Part shown: piece after piece, positions 24,277 through 32,731 of the stretch
Numbering within the stretch: the stretch's first letter is position 1
Layout of the letters: each line of letters starts with the position of its first letter
Assembly (NCBI RefSeq): GCF_026274175.1
Contig: NZ_JAPHNL010000273.1
Coordinates: 1 to 43,902 of the forward strand
DNA from: Streptomyces beihaiensis
GTDB lineage: Bacteria > Actinomycetota > Actinomycetes > Streptomycetales > Streptomycetaceae
Direction of reading: 5' to 3'
DNA: 43,902 nt
The notes under the pieces: model-generated
Database searches by the model: none
The model's input: only the letters and a program-made list of their open reading frames with translations
Told to the model about the DNA's origin: nothing
Translations under genes and position numbers: made by a program

Positions 24277-24540
24277 CTACGGCCTGCGCCTGCGGCCCAC
24301 ATGCCCGACGAACGCGGCGAACGCCTCCGGCGGGAGGGCGAGGACGGGGCCGTCGGGGCGCTTGGAGTCGCGGACGGCGATGTGGGCGTGGGTGCGGGCG
24401 AGGTCGGCCACCTCGACGCAGTTGCCGCCGGCGTCGCTGCTGTAGGAGAACTTGAACCAGAGATTGGCCACCTCGACGCAGCTGCCACCCGTCTGGTCGC
24501 TGTAGGAGGACTTGAACCAGGCTTCTTCGGGGATGTTCAT
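24277..24540 (-). CDS. DUF397 protein with duplicated N-terminal motif
   Basis: 87 residues. DUF397 proteins are small Streptomyces proteins usually encoded directly after an XRE-DUF5753 regulator; some pairs control development and some act like toxin-antitoxin modules. The typical core WFKSSYSDQTGGSCVEVA appears twice in tandem: first at residues 8-25, then as WFKFSYSSDAGGNCVEVADL followed by the usual VAVRDSK-like IAVRDSKRPDGPVLALP and the C-terminal helix EAFAAFV. The duplication makes it longer than most relatives (about 60-70 residues). Its ATG overlaps the stop of the regulator gene by four bases (ATGA), so translation is coupled. Confidence 0.92.
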   Translation of the reverse strand: MNIPEEAWFKSSYSDQTGGSCVEVANLWFKFSYSSDAGGNCVEVADLARTHAHIAVRDSKRPDGPVLALPPEAFAAFVGHVGRRRRP

Positions 24541-25433
24541 GACCGTTCCAACTCTCGTGCTGCTCGTTTCAGGTACTCGCGTGTTTCCCTCGGCCCGGCG
24601 GCCTCGGCCCGCATGGCGTCGAACCGGCGCCGGTAGGACCAGATTTCCGCGTCCTTGTCGGTGACATTCACCGAGGCGAAGCTGTCGACGCTCACCATGC
24701 TTGGCAGCGGCGACTCGAACTCCATGAGGATGAAGTTCTGGCCAGCCCGATAGACCGGCTGGCTCATCGGCAGAATCTGCACCGTGACATGATCCAGCGT
24801 GGCCAGTTCCCTCAGGTGTTCGTACTGCTCCCGCATCACGTCCGGCCCGCCGTACACACGTCGCAGGACGGCCTCGTCGAGAATCGCGTGAATCTCCACC
24901 GGGTGCACACTGCGTGTGATGGCCTCCTTGCGGCGCATCCGGATCTCAACGTTCCGCTCGACGAACTCGGTGGTGCGCTCATCGACCGGCTTGGCGCTCT
25001 CGAACATGGCCCGCGCGTACGCCGAGGTCTGGAACCACCCGAACACGACGTCCGGCTGGTAGACACGGAGAATCTTGGCGTCGCCCTCAAGGCCCACGCT
25101 GAGGTTGAACCCAGAGGGCATGAAGGTGCGGTACGGCGACCACCAGCCCCGGTTCAGCGAGTTCTTGTGCACGTCCAGGAGGAAGTCCACGTCGTCCGGA
25201 TCGGTGACGCCGTATCGGTCGAGCAACTGCCGGAGCTGCTCCACCTTGGGGAGACTGGTAACCCCCTTCTCTACCCGGTGCAGTTGCGAGTCGGAGACGC
25301 TGGTCCCCTTGACCGCCTGCACCCGCGTCAACCCGCGCCCCGTGCCGTCCTCCCTCTCCGCCTGCTCACGCAGTCGCCGTAGTTCCTGCCCGAGTTGCAT
25401 ACGCCGGATCGTCGGCCCTGTCTTCGCTGCCAC
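24537..25433 (-). CDS. XRE-family regulator with DUF5753 domain
   Basis: 298 residues from GTG 25433. The N-terminal helix-turn-helix (LGQELRRLREQAE, then VQAVKGTSVSDSQLHRVEKG) is followed by the large DUF5753 domain with LRVYQPDVVFGWFQTSAYAR and VTVQILPMS, the diagnostic layout of these Streptomyces regulators. It is paired with the DUF397 gene. The GTG was chosen because AGGAGG lies ten bases upstream; a longer start at 25466 would bury that site. Genomes of this genus carry many such pairs, and the specific target is unknown. Confidence 0.93.
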   Translation of the reverse strand: MAAKTGPTIRRMQLGQELRRLREQAEREDGTGRGLTRVQAVKGTSVSDSQLHRVEKGVTSLPKVEQLRQLLDRYGVTDPDDVDFLLDVHKNSLNRGWWSPYRTFMPSGFNLSVGLEGDAKILRVYQPDVVFGWFQTSAYARAMFESAKPVDERTTEFVERNVEIRMRRKEAITRSVHPVEIHAILDEAVLRRVYGGPDVMREQYEHLRELATLDHVTVQILPMSQPVYRAGQNFILMEFESPLPSMVSVDSFASVNVTDKDAEIWSYRRRFDAMRAEAAGPRETREYLKRAARELERS

Positions 25434-25477
25434 CGTGTCCGTTCCTCCTGCGGGCATGCCCGCCAATCGTACGTAAC

Positions 25478-25659
25478 GCCCCGAGTCCTTCGAGGGCGTC
25501 GTGGTCCAGGTCGGCTCCGGTTACCCGGACGTGGACGCCGAGCACGCCTTCCTGTGGACCCGCCTCGCCGACCACACCGAGCGGCAGTCGCTCGCCGAGG
25601 AGACGGAACGGGTCACGCACGGTCCGGAGTCGCAGTCAGGGCCGGGGTCCGAGTCGTGA
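25478..25659 (+). pseudogene. Short coding fragment of unknown family
   Basis: A plus-strand frame that begins just after a TAA (25474-25476) reads PESFEGVVVQVGSGYPDVD, then AEHAFLWTRLADHTERQSL, with strongly G/C-ended codons until TGA at 25657-25659. No Shine-Dalgarno precedes a possible GTG start (25501). It reads like the C-terminal part of a larger protein whose front is missing, next to the divergent regulator gene. I do not recognise the family. A genuine 52-residue protein is the alternative. Confidence 0.4.
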
Positions 25660-25824
25660 TCGCACGGCTCCGGCGTCTGCTGGGCCGGACGCCCCGGCGC
25701 CGCCGCACGTCCGCTCCCCCGCCCCCGTGCCCTCCGGCACACGAGTCGCGAGCGCCGCGCCCGTTGCCGGGGTGGGGCGTATCCGGGCCGTGCGTGTCGC
25801 GCGGCAGTGAGGGGAGTGTGGGCC

Positions 25825-26079
25825 ATGGCCGGACCGAGTGACGCCCTGTGCGACATCTGCGGGGTCGGGCGGGCACCGTTCCTGCGCTACGGCACCGTCG
25901 AGCGTACGGGACGCATGTGCCGCGAGTGCCTGCACCGGACCCGTATCTGCGGCCACTGCCAACAGCCGACCACCGAGCCCGTGGACCTGCGCGTCGTGCA
26001 CGCCGGCACAGGGCCCGGCTGGACGGAGTACGTCTGCCGGGACTGCGCACCTCGGGGCGAGGGCCACCCGTGCGTGTGA
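25825..26079 (+). CDS. Small cysteine-rich zinc-ribbon-like protein
   Basis: 84 residues. Four Cys-pair motifs are visible: CDICG near the N-terminus, CREC (MCRECLHR), CGHCQQP and CRDC near the C-terminus, enough to bind two zinc ions in a treble-clef or ribbon arrangement. No signal peptide. ATG 25825 follows GAGGGGAG; a GTG at 25807 is an alternative. It lies 71 bases before the Uma2-type gene on the same strand and may be co-transcribed with it. Function unknown; such proteins may bind nucleic acid or serve as structural partners. Confidence 0.75.
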   Translation: MAGPSDALCDICGVGRAPFLRYGTVERTGRMCRECLHRTRICGHCQQPTTEPVDLRVVHAGTGPGWTEYVCRDCAPRGEGHPCV

Positions 26080-26150
26080 TCAATCGAGAAGCAGCACACC
26101 TGACGGCCTCGGCCAGTCGACACCGGCCTCCACCTGGAAGGAGGAGCACC

Positions 26151-26735
26151 ATGGCGGTCATGACCGTGCACAAGGCGCAGATGACGGTGGAGGAGTTCGA
26201 AACGATCGCCTCCGCCGCTCCCGAGACCGTCACGTTGGAGTTCATCAACGGACGGATCGGGGTCAAGAAGGGGGCAGACGGAGACCGCGGCACCGTCGTG
26301 ACCTGGTTGGCCCGGCGCTGTATGCAGGCCCGGCCCGATCTGGACCTGTATCAGGGGCAAGGGCTCCAGGTCGAGACGTACCGGCAGGGCAGGGCGAGGC
26401 CGGACGCGGTGATCACGCCCGAGGCCCACTTCGCGGGACACGGTGAGTGGGCCGACCCGGACGGGGCGCTGACGGTCGTCGAGGTCACCTCGTACGACTC
26501 GGACACCGACCGGCGGGACCGCCGCGAGAAGGCGGCCGCGTACGGCCAGTCCGGCATCCCCCCGTACCTCCTGATCGACCGGGACTCCCGCACGGTCACC
26601 GTGCACAGCAACCCGGACCGGGAGGTCGGCGGCTACCGCGACGCCCGCACCTCGAAGTTCGGCGAGAAGGTGACCGTCCCCGACCCGATGGGCATCGAGC
26701 TCGACACGGAGATCCTCCAGAACTACGTCCGTTAG
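26151..26735 (+). CDS. Uma2 family (DUF820) putative endonuclease
   Basis: 194 residues. The family has a restriction-endonuclease-like (PD-(D/E)xK) fold. Visible hallmarks: MTVEEFETIA at the N-terminus, VTLEFINGRIGVKKG, RPDAVITPEAH (the conserved Pro-Asp), LTVVEVTSYDSDTDRRDRREK (Glu and Lys of the active site) and AYGQSGIPPYLLIDRD. Uma2 genes are abundant in cyanobacteria and Streptomyces, yet their biological role is unclear. An excellent Shine-Dalgarno (AAGGAGG) precedes ATG 26151. It follows the small zinc-ribbon gene and is followed by a perfect hairpin. Confidence 0.92.
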   Translation: MAVMTVHKAQMTVEEFETIASAAPETVTLEFINGRIGVKKGADGDRGTVVTWLARRCMQARPDLDLYQGQGLQVETYRQGRARPDAVITPEAHFAGHGEWADPDGALTVVEVTSYDSDTDRRDRREKAAAYGQSGIPPYLLIDRDSRTVTVHSNPDREVGGYRDARTSKFGEKVTVPDPMGIELDTEILQNYVR

Positions 26736-26796
26736 TCCGCCAGCCCAGGCCGCTCGCTACCGCCGGACGCTCGGACAACTCCACCCCTCCCCGAAA

Positions 26797-26828
26797 AGTG
26801 TCGCAGTTCTACGTACAACTGCGACACT
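26797..26828. terminator. Perfect 12-bp inverted repeat between convergent genes
   Basis: AGTGTCGCAGTT and AACTGCGACACT form a perfect 12-bp stem around CTACGTAC, which is itself nearly self-complementary. It lies 61 bases after the Uma2 stop and 33 bases before the oxidoreductase stop, so it can end both transcripts. No T-run is present. A dispersed repeat is an alternative. Confidence 0.7.
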
Positions 26829-26861
26829 CTCCAGACCGGGCCCCCACCCCGCCCCGCGCCC

Positions 26862-28241
26862 TCACCGCGCCGGCACGACGTTCTGCGTCGCGTGGAACAC
26901 GTTGTCCGGGTCGTACGTGGCCTTGATGCGGGCGAGCCGGTCGTAGTGGTCGCGGTAGGTGGTGCGGACCCGGTCCTGTCCTTCGTCGGGGCCGAGGAAG
27001 TTCACGTAGGCGCCGCCCATCGAGTACGGATGCGCCTCCTCCCAGTAGTCGACGGCCCACTGCTTGACGGTCTCCGCGTTGGCGGGGTCCGGGTCGATGC
27101 CGCCGAAGATGCCGGACCAGACGGCGTCCCGGTAGGCGAAGGCGGTGTCGTCGCGGCCGACGCGGTGGGCGGCGCCGTCGACCGGGTAGAGGTGCAGGGT
27201 CGACAGGTCGGAGGGGACGTTCGAGCCGTACTTGACGTGCACGTCGATCGCGTCGTCCGTGATCCGGTCGAAGAAGTCGCCGCGCCAGTACCACTGCAGG
27301 CCCTTGGGGATCAGCGGGTCCAACAGGGTCTGCAACGCCGGGTAGGGCATCGGCGCCGCGAAGTGGAAGGCCGGAACACCGGGCTCGCCGACCGGGGCGA
27401 AGACCTCCTCCAGGCGGTCGAGGTCGCCGGTGTAGCACCACACGACCGCGCACGTGTTGCGACCGTGGATCTCCTCCGGGAAGGGCGGCACCGGCGGGAC
27501 GATCATGAACGCGAAGAAGCCGCTCAGGTCCTCGCTCGCAGCGGGCAGGAAATCGCGGTACCAGCGCAGCACCTCCGGGGTGTGCTCGACCGGCCACAAG
27601 GTCATGGCCACCCCGACCGTGTGCACGGGATGGAGGCGGAACGTGAACGAGGTGACCACGCCGAAGTTGCCGCCACCGCCGCGCAGCGCCCAGAACAGGT
27701 CCTCGTTGCGCGACTCGCTCGCGGTGACGTAACTGCCGTCGGCCAGTACGACATCGGCCGCCAGCAGGTTGTCCACGGTCAGGCCGTACTTACGGGTGAG
27801 GTGACCGTGGCCGCCGCCGAGGGTGAGGCCGCCCACGCCCGTGGTGGACATGATGCCCGCGGGGGTGGCGAGGCCGAAGGCGTGCGTGGCGTGGTCGAGG
27901 TCGGCGAGCCGGCAGCCGCCGCCCACCTGGGCCGTGCGCGCCTCCGGGTCCACCCGCACCCAGCGCATCGGCGACAGGTCGAGCGTCACGCCGTCATTGA
28001 GCAGGCACAGGCCCGGGCCGCTGTGGCCGCCGCCCATGACGGCGACCTCCAGGCCACGCTCGCGTACGAAACCGAGCGCGTCGATCACGTCCGCGGCGTC
28101 CGCGCACCGCACGAACGCCGCGGGATGCTTGTCGATCATGGAGTTGTAGATCGAGCGGGCCTCGTCGTAGCCGGGGTCCTGCGAGCCGATGACCGGGCCG
28201 CGCAACGCGGTCCGCATCGCTTCTGTGGTCGCGGTGTCCAT
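26862..28241 (-). CDS. FAD-binding oxidoreductase (BBE type)
   Basis: 459 residues of the berberine-bridge-enzyme / p-cresol methylhydroxylase (PCMH) flavin family. The PCMH-type FAD domain contains VMGGGHSGPG with His73, the usual covalent 8-alpha-histidyl FAD link. The region where bicovalent members have a cysteine reads GIMSTTGVGG, so a single covalent bond is expected. The C-terminal BBE motif YDPDNVFH is intact. There is no clear signal peptide or Tat motif from the chosen start, so it is probably cytoplasmic. ATG 28241 follows GGAAG. Relatives oxidise sugars, alkaloids or polyketides; this substrate is unknown. It is a single-gene unit facing Uma2. Confidence 0.9.
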   Translation of the reverse strand: MDTATTEAMRTALRGPVIGSQDPGYDEARSIYNSMIDKHPAAFVRCADAADVIDALGFVRERGLEVAVMGGGHSGPGLCLLNDGVTLDLSPMRWVRVDPEARTAQVGGGCRLADLDHATHAFGLATPAGIMSTTGVGGLTLGGGHGHLTRKYGLTVDNLLAADVVLADGSYVTASESRNEDLFWALRGGGGNFGVVTSFTFRLHPVHTVGVAMTLWPVEHTPEVLRWYRDFLPAASEDLSGFFAFMIVPPVPPFPEEIHGRNTCAVVWCYTGDLDRLEEVFAPVGEPGVPAFHFAAPMPYPALQTLLDPLIPKGLQWYWRGDFFDRITDDAIDVHVKYGSNVPSDLSTLHLYPVDGAAHRVGRDDTAFAYRDAVWSGIFGGIDPDPANAETVKQWAVDYWEEAHPYSMGGAYVNFLGPDEGQDRVRTTYRDHYDRLARIKATYDPDNVFHATQNVVPAR

Positions 28242-28398
28242 GGCGATCTTCCTTTCACCATCACCATCACCGTCGCCGCCGTCGTCGTCCTCGTGGCCCC
28301 CCACACGTACGGCGTCCCCATAACCCCATCGTGCCCCTGTCGCAAGCCGTGCGCGAACCCGCACGCGCACCAAGACGAGCACCAGGACGAGCAGCAAC

Positions 28399-28450
28399 GA
28401 GGGGCCCGCCCCAGACAGTTGAATCGTCTACTGTCCGGAACGGGCCCCTC
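28399..28450. terminator. Nested hairpin downstream of purL
   Basis: An outer perfect 10-bp stem (GAGGGGCCCG with CGGGCCCCTC) encloses an inner 6-bp stem (GACAGT with ACTGTC), 34 bases beyond the purL stop. It is likely to act as a terminator or 3'-end stabiliser for the purSQL mRNA. Confidence 0.55.
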
Positions 28451-28483
28451 GGGGCCTGGCCTCGGGCCCCCGGCCCGGGGCGG

Positions 28484-30729
<2,246 letters not shown>

Positions 30730-30733
<4 letters not shown>

Positions 30734-31413
30734 GAGGCGGCAACCAGCTTCTTGAGGATCGAGGTGAAGAAGGGGAGACCGTCGGTGCGGCCGGTGCCGA
30801 TCAGCGGCTCCACGGCGTGCTCCGGGTGGGGCATCAGGCCGACGACGTTGCCCGCCGCGTTGGTGATGCCGGCGATGTCGCGGAGCGAGCCGTTCGGGTT
30901 CCGGTCCAGGTACCGGAAGGCGACCCGCCCCTCGGCCTCCAGCATGTCGAGGGTGCGCTCGTCGGCGACGTACCGCCCGTCCATGTTCTTCAGCGGGATG
31001 TGGATCTCCTGCCCGCCGACGTAGTCGGACGTCCAGGCCGTCTCCGCGTTCTCGACGCGCAGCTTCTGGTCGCGGCAGATGAAGTGCAGGTGGTCGTTGC
31101 CGAGCATCGCGCCGGGCAGCAGGTGAGCCTCGGTGAGGACCTGGAAGCCGTTGCAGATGCCGAGGACGGGCAGGCCCGCCTTCGCCTGGTCGATGAGGGT
31201 CTCCATCACCGGCGAGAAGCGGGAGATGGCGCCCGCGCGCAGGTAGTCGCCGTAGGAGAAGCCGCCGGGCAGGACGACCGCGTCGACCTGCTTCAGATCC
31301 TTGTCCTTGTGCCACAGGGCGACCGGCTCGGCACCGGCCAGACGGATCGCGCGCTGGGTGTCCCGGTCGTCGAGGGACCCCGGAAAGGTGACGACGCCAA
31401 TACGAGCGGTCAC
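30730..31413 (-). CDS. purQ: Phosphoribosylformylglycinamidine synthase I (glutaminase subunit)
   Basis: 227 residues, a class I glutamine amidotransferase that supplies ammonia to PurL. The nucleophile is in GICNGFQVL, and the His/Glu pair is in [11 protein letters not shown]. The N-terminal [14 protein letters not shown] and [15 protein letters not shown] segments are typical. GTG 31413 overlaps the purS stop (GTGA) and the 3' end overlaps the purL start, so the three genes are translationally coupled and can produce the PurSQL complex in fixed ratio. Confidence 0.98.
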
Positions 31414-31658
31414 TTTTCTTCCACCTTCACGGTGAAGTTCTCGATCACGGTGTTGGCGAGGAAGGTTTCGGCGAGATCGTGGATACGGGCGAGCGCGGCG
31501 TCATCGACCGGCCCGTCCACTTCGAGCTCGAAACGCTTTCCCTGACGTACGTCGGAGATGCCGTCGAAACCGAGGCGCGGCAGCGCACGCTGCACCGCCT
31601 GGCCCTGAGGGTCGAGGATCTCCGGCTTGAGCATGACGTCGACTACGACGCGTGCCAC
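31410..31658 (-). CDS. purS: Phosphoribosylformylglycinamidine synthase, PurS subunit
   Basis: 82 residues from GTG 31658. PurS dimers bridge PurQ and PurL and help channel ammonia. The family sequence is clear: [20 protein letters not shown] at the N-terminus, [11 protein letters not shown] in the middle and [16 protein letters not shown] at the end. GTG 31658 was preferred over GTG 31664 because GGGAG is then five bases upstream; the longer start would sit directly on that site. First gene of the purSQL operon. Confidence 0.96.
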   Translation of the reverse strand: MARVVVDVMLKPEILDPQGQAVQRALPRLGFDGISDVRQGKRFELEVDGPVDDAALARIHDLAETFLANTVIENFTVKVEEK

Positions 31659-31973
31659 TGGCACTCCCGGTGTGTGGTGCTGAGCTGGTTCGTTCAGCCT
31701 ACCCGCCCAAAACTTCTACTCGTGTAGACCGTAGGAATCTACGAGACCCGGGTCACATTACGGCAACGACACGGCACCGCCGGGAAAAGTCGATGAAAAA
31801 AGCTCGCCCATATCTTCGCTCATCTCCCCGGATGGACACGCGGAGATTTTCAAATGGTCTTCCCACCGCAATGCCCGGCAGGGTAAAAAGGAATTGACAC
31901 TTACCGGCAACTGACAGGTGGCCGACATCGCCGCACGTCAAAGCGGGGGTGTCGGGTGAAGGGACCGATATTC
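31659..31973. other. AT-richer divergent promoter region of purS and the lsr2-like gene
   Basis: This region is clearly less GC-rich than its flanks, especially 31705-31900 (runs such as GATGAAAAAAGC and GATTTTCAAATGG). A minus-strand TAGGCT (31696-31701) is a reasonable -10 for purS, about 38 bases before its start. On the plus strand TTGACA (31894-31899) is a perfect -35, but its -10 partner is not convincing. Lsr2-family proteins bind AT-rich DNA, so autoregulation here is plausible. No purine-responsive riboswitch was recognised. Confidence 0.5.
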
Positions 31974-32294
31974 GTGGCGCAGCGTGTCGTGGTCACCCTC
32001 TTTGACGACATCGACGGCTCAGAAGCGGCGGAAACGGTCGTCTTCGGTCTGGACGGCAGGTCGTACGAGATCGACCTCAACGAGGCCAATGCCGAAAAGC
32101 TCCGCAAGGCCCTCGCCCCGTACCTGGAGGCCGGCCGCAAGCACGCCGTCCGCACCGGCAAGCCGTACAAGCACACCACCCTGAGCCCCGACCCGGCGGC
32201 CGTGCGGGCCTGGGCCCGCTCGCACGGTTTCGAGGTCCCGCCGCGCGGCCGCATCCCCAAGCGGGTGTACGAGGAGTTCGCCGCGGCCAACTGA
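31974..32294 (+). CDS. Lsr2 family nucleoid-associated protein
   Basis: 106 residues. Lsr2 is the actinobacterial H-NS analogue that coats and silences AT-rich DNA. The N-terminal dimerisation domain reads QRVVVTLFDDIDGSEAAETV then FGLDGRSYEIDLNEANAEKL; the C-terminal DNA-binding domain contains VRAWARSHGFEVPPRGRIPK with the AT-hook-like RGR (about residue 91) that enters the minor groove. Streptomyces have two paralogues, Lsr2 and an Lsr2-like protein; position beside purS suggests the second, but this is from memory of synteny. GTG 31974 gives the usual N-terminus with GAAGGGA nine bases upstream; an earlier GTG (31956) is less likely. Confidence 0.95.
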   Translation: MAQRVVVTLFDDIDGSEAAETVVFGLDGRSYEIDLNEANAEKLRKALAPYLEAGRKHAVRTGKPYKHTTLSPDPAAVRAWARSHGFEVPPRGRIPKRVYEEFAAAN

Positions 32295-32333
32295 GGCACC
32301 GACGGCCATCAGGAGCCCCTCGGCACAGCCGAC

Positions 32334-32364
32334 TTGCGTGACACCCCCGCCCGTCCGCTAGAGT
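32334..32364 (+). promoter_or_regulatory. Candidate promoter of the tRNA-Gly pair
   Basis: TTGCGT (32334-32339) and TAGAGT (32359-32364) are separated by 19 bp, about 50 bases before tRNA-Gly(TCC). The -10 is identical to that of tRNA-Asp copy 2. Confidence 0.45.
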
Positions 32365-32413
32365 CTGGAGCACGCCGAGGGGCGAGGCCGAGGGGCCGGT
32401 TCCCACGGACGAT

Positions 32414-32485
32414 GCGGGTGTAGTTCAGTAGCAGAACATCCCCCTTCCAGGGGGAAGGCGCAGTGTGCAATTCCTGTCACCCGCT
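32414..32485 (+). tRNA. tRNA-Gly (anticodon TCC) with non-canonical D- and T-arms
   Basis: A 72-nt gene. The acceptor stem (GCGGGTG/CACCCGC), D-stem (GTTC/GAAC) and anticodon stem (TCCCC/GGGGA, loop CTTCCAG) are perfect, and the anticodon TCC reads GGA/GGG glycine codons. The T-arm is abnormal: GCAG...CTGT gives only four pairs (one G-T), and where TTC-purine is expected the sequence reads GTGCAATT. The D-loop AGTAGCA lacks the usual GG. The C32-G38 pair could also shorten the anticodon loop. The discriminator is T and no CCA is encoded. A tRNA with altered elbow is inferred; see findings for a possible link to peptidoglycan glycine. Confidence 0.85.
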
Positions 32486-32515
32486 CTGCATCGCGTACGG
32501 TAGGCTGATGCACAT

Positions 32516-32591
32516 GCGAACGTAGCTCAGTTGGTAGAGCGCAACCTTGCCAAGGTTGAGGTCGCCGGTTCGAGACCGGTCGTTCGCTCCA
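32516..32591 (+). tRNA. tRNA-Gly (anticodon GCC), copy 1
   Basis: Acceptor GCGAACG/CGTTCGC, D-arm with GTTGG, anticodon stem CAACC/GGTTG with loop TTGCCAA, T-arm GGTTCGAGACC, discriminator T, CCA encoded (32589-32591). It lies 30 bases after tRNA-Gly(TCC), so both are probably in one transcript. Identical to the copy at 36766. Confidence 0.95.
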
Positions 32592-32596
32592 CAGGG

Positions 32597-32629
32597 CAGA
32601 AGGCCCCGGTCCAGGACCGGGGCCTTCTG
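32597..32629 (+). terminator. Intrinsic terminator of the tRNA-Gly pair
   Basis: CAGAAGGCCCCGGTCC pairs with GGACCGGGGCCTTCTG in a near-perfect long stem with a minimal loop, five bases after CCA. The same hairpin, one loop change apart, follows the second tRNA-Gly(GCC). Confidence 0.85.
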
Positions 32630-32661
32630 CGTGCGACCTCTTCGCCTTCGCCCTCCCCTTC

Positions 32662-32673
32662 TGACATTTGTCA
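32662..32673. promoter_or_regulatory. Candidate response-regulator operator before the ABC operon
   Basis: TGACATTTGTCA is an inverted repeat (TGACA and TGTCA around TT), and another TGACA lies at 32684-32688. It is 59 bases before the ABC ATPase start. Its position and symmetry suggest a binding site for the response regulator encoded at the end of the same operon. Confidence 0.4.
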
Positions 32674-32731
32674 TGCGCGCCGATGACACCGTGCACTGCC
32701 GCCGCGCCCGCACGGCCGGAACGCTGGACGC

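Noticed and set aside
25656-25841. Possible 61-residue Arg/Pro-rich ORF overlapping the preceding fragment and the zinc-ribbon gene
   Set aside because: Although GTG overlaps the upstream TGA, the sequence is low-complexity without a domain and it runs into the better-supported gene at 25825.
31659-31973. Purine riboswitch or PurR box before purSQL
   Set aside because: No conserved riboswitch core or palindromic PurR-like operator could be recognised by eye.
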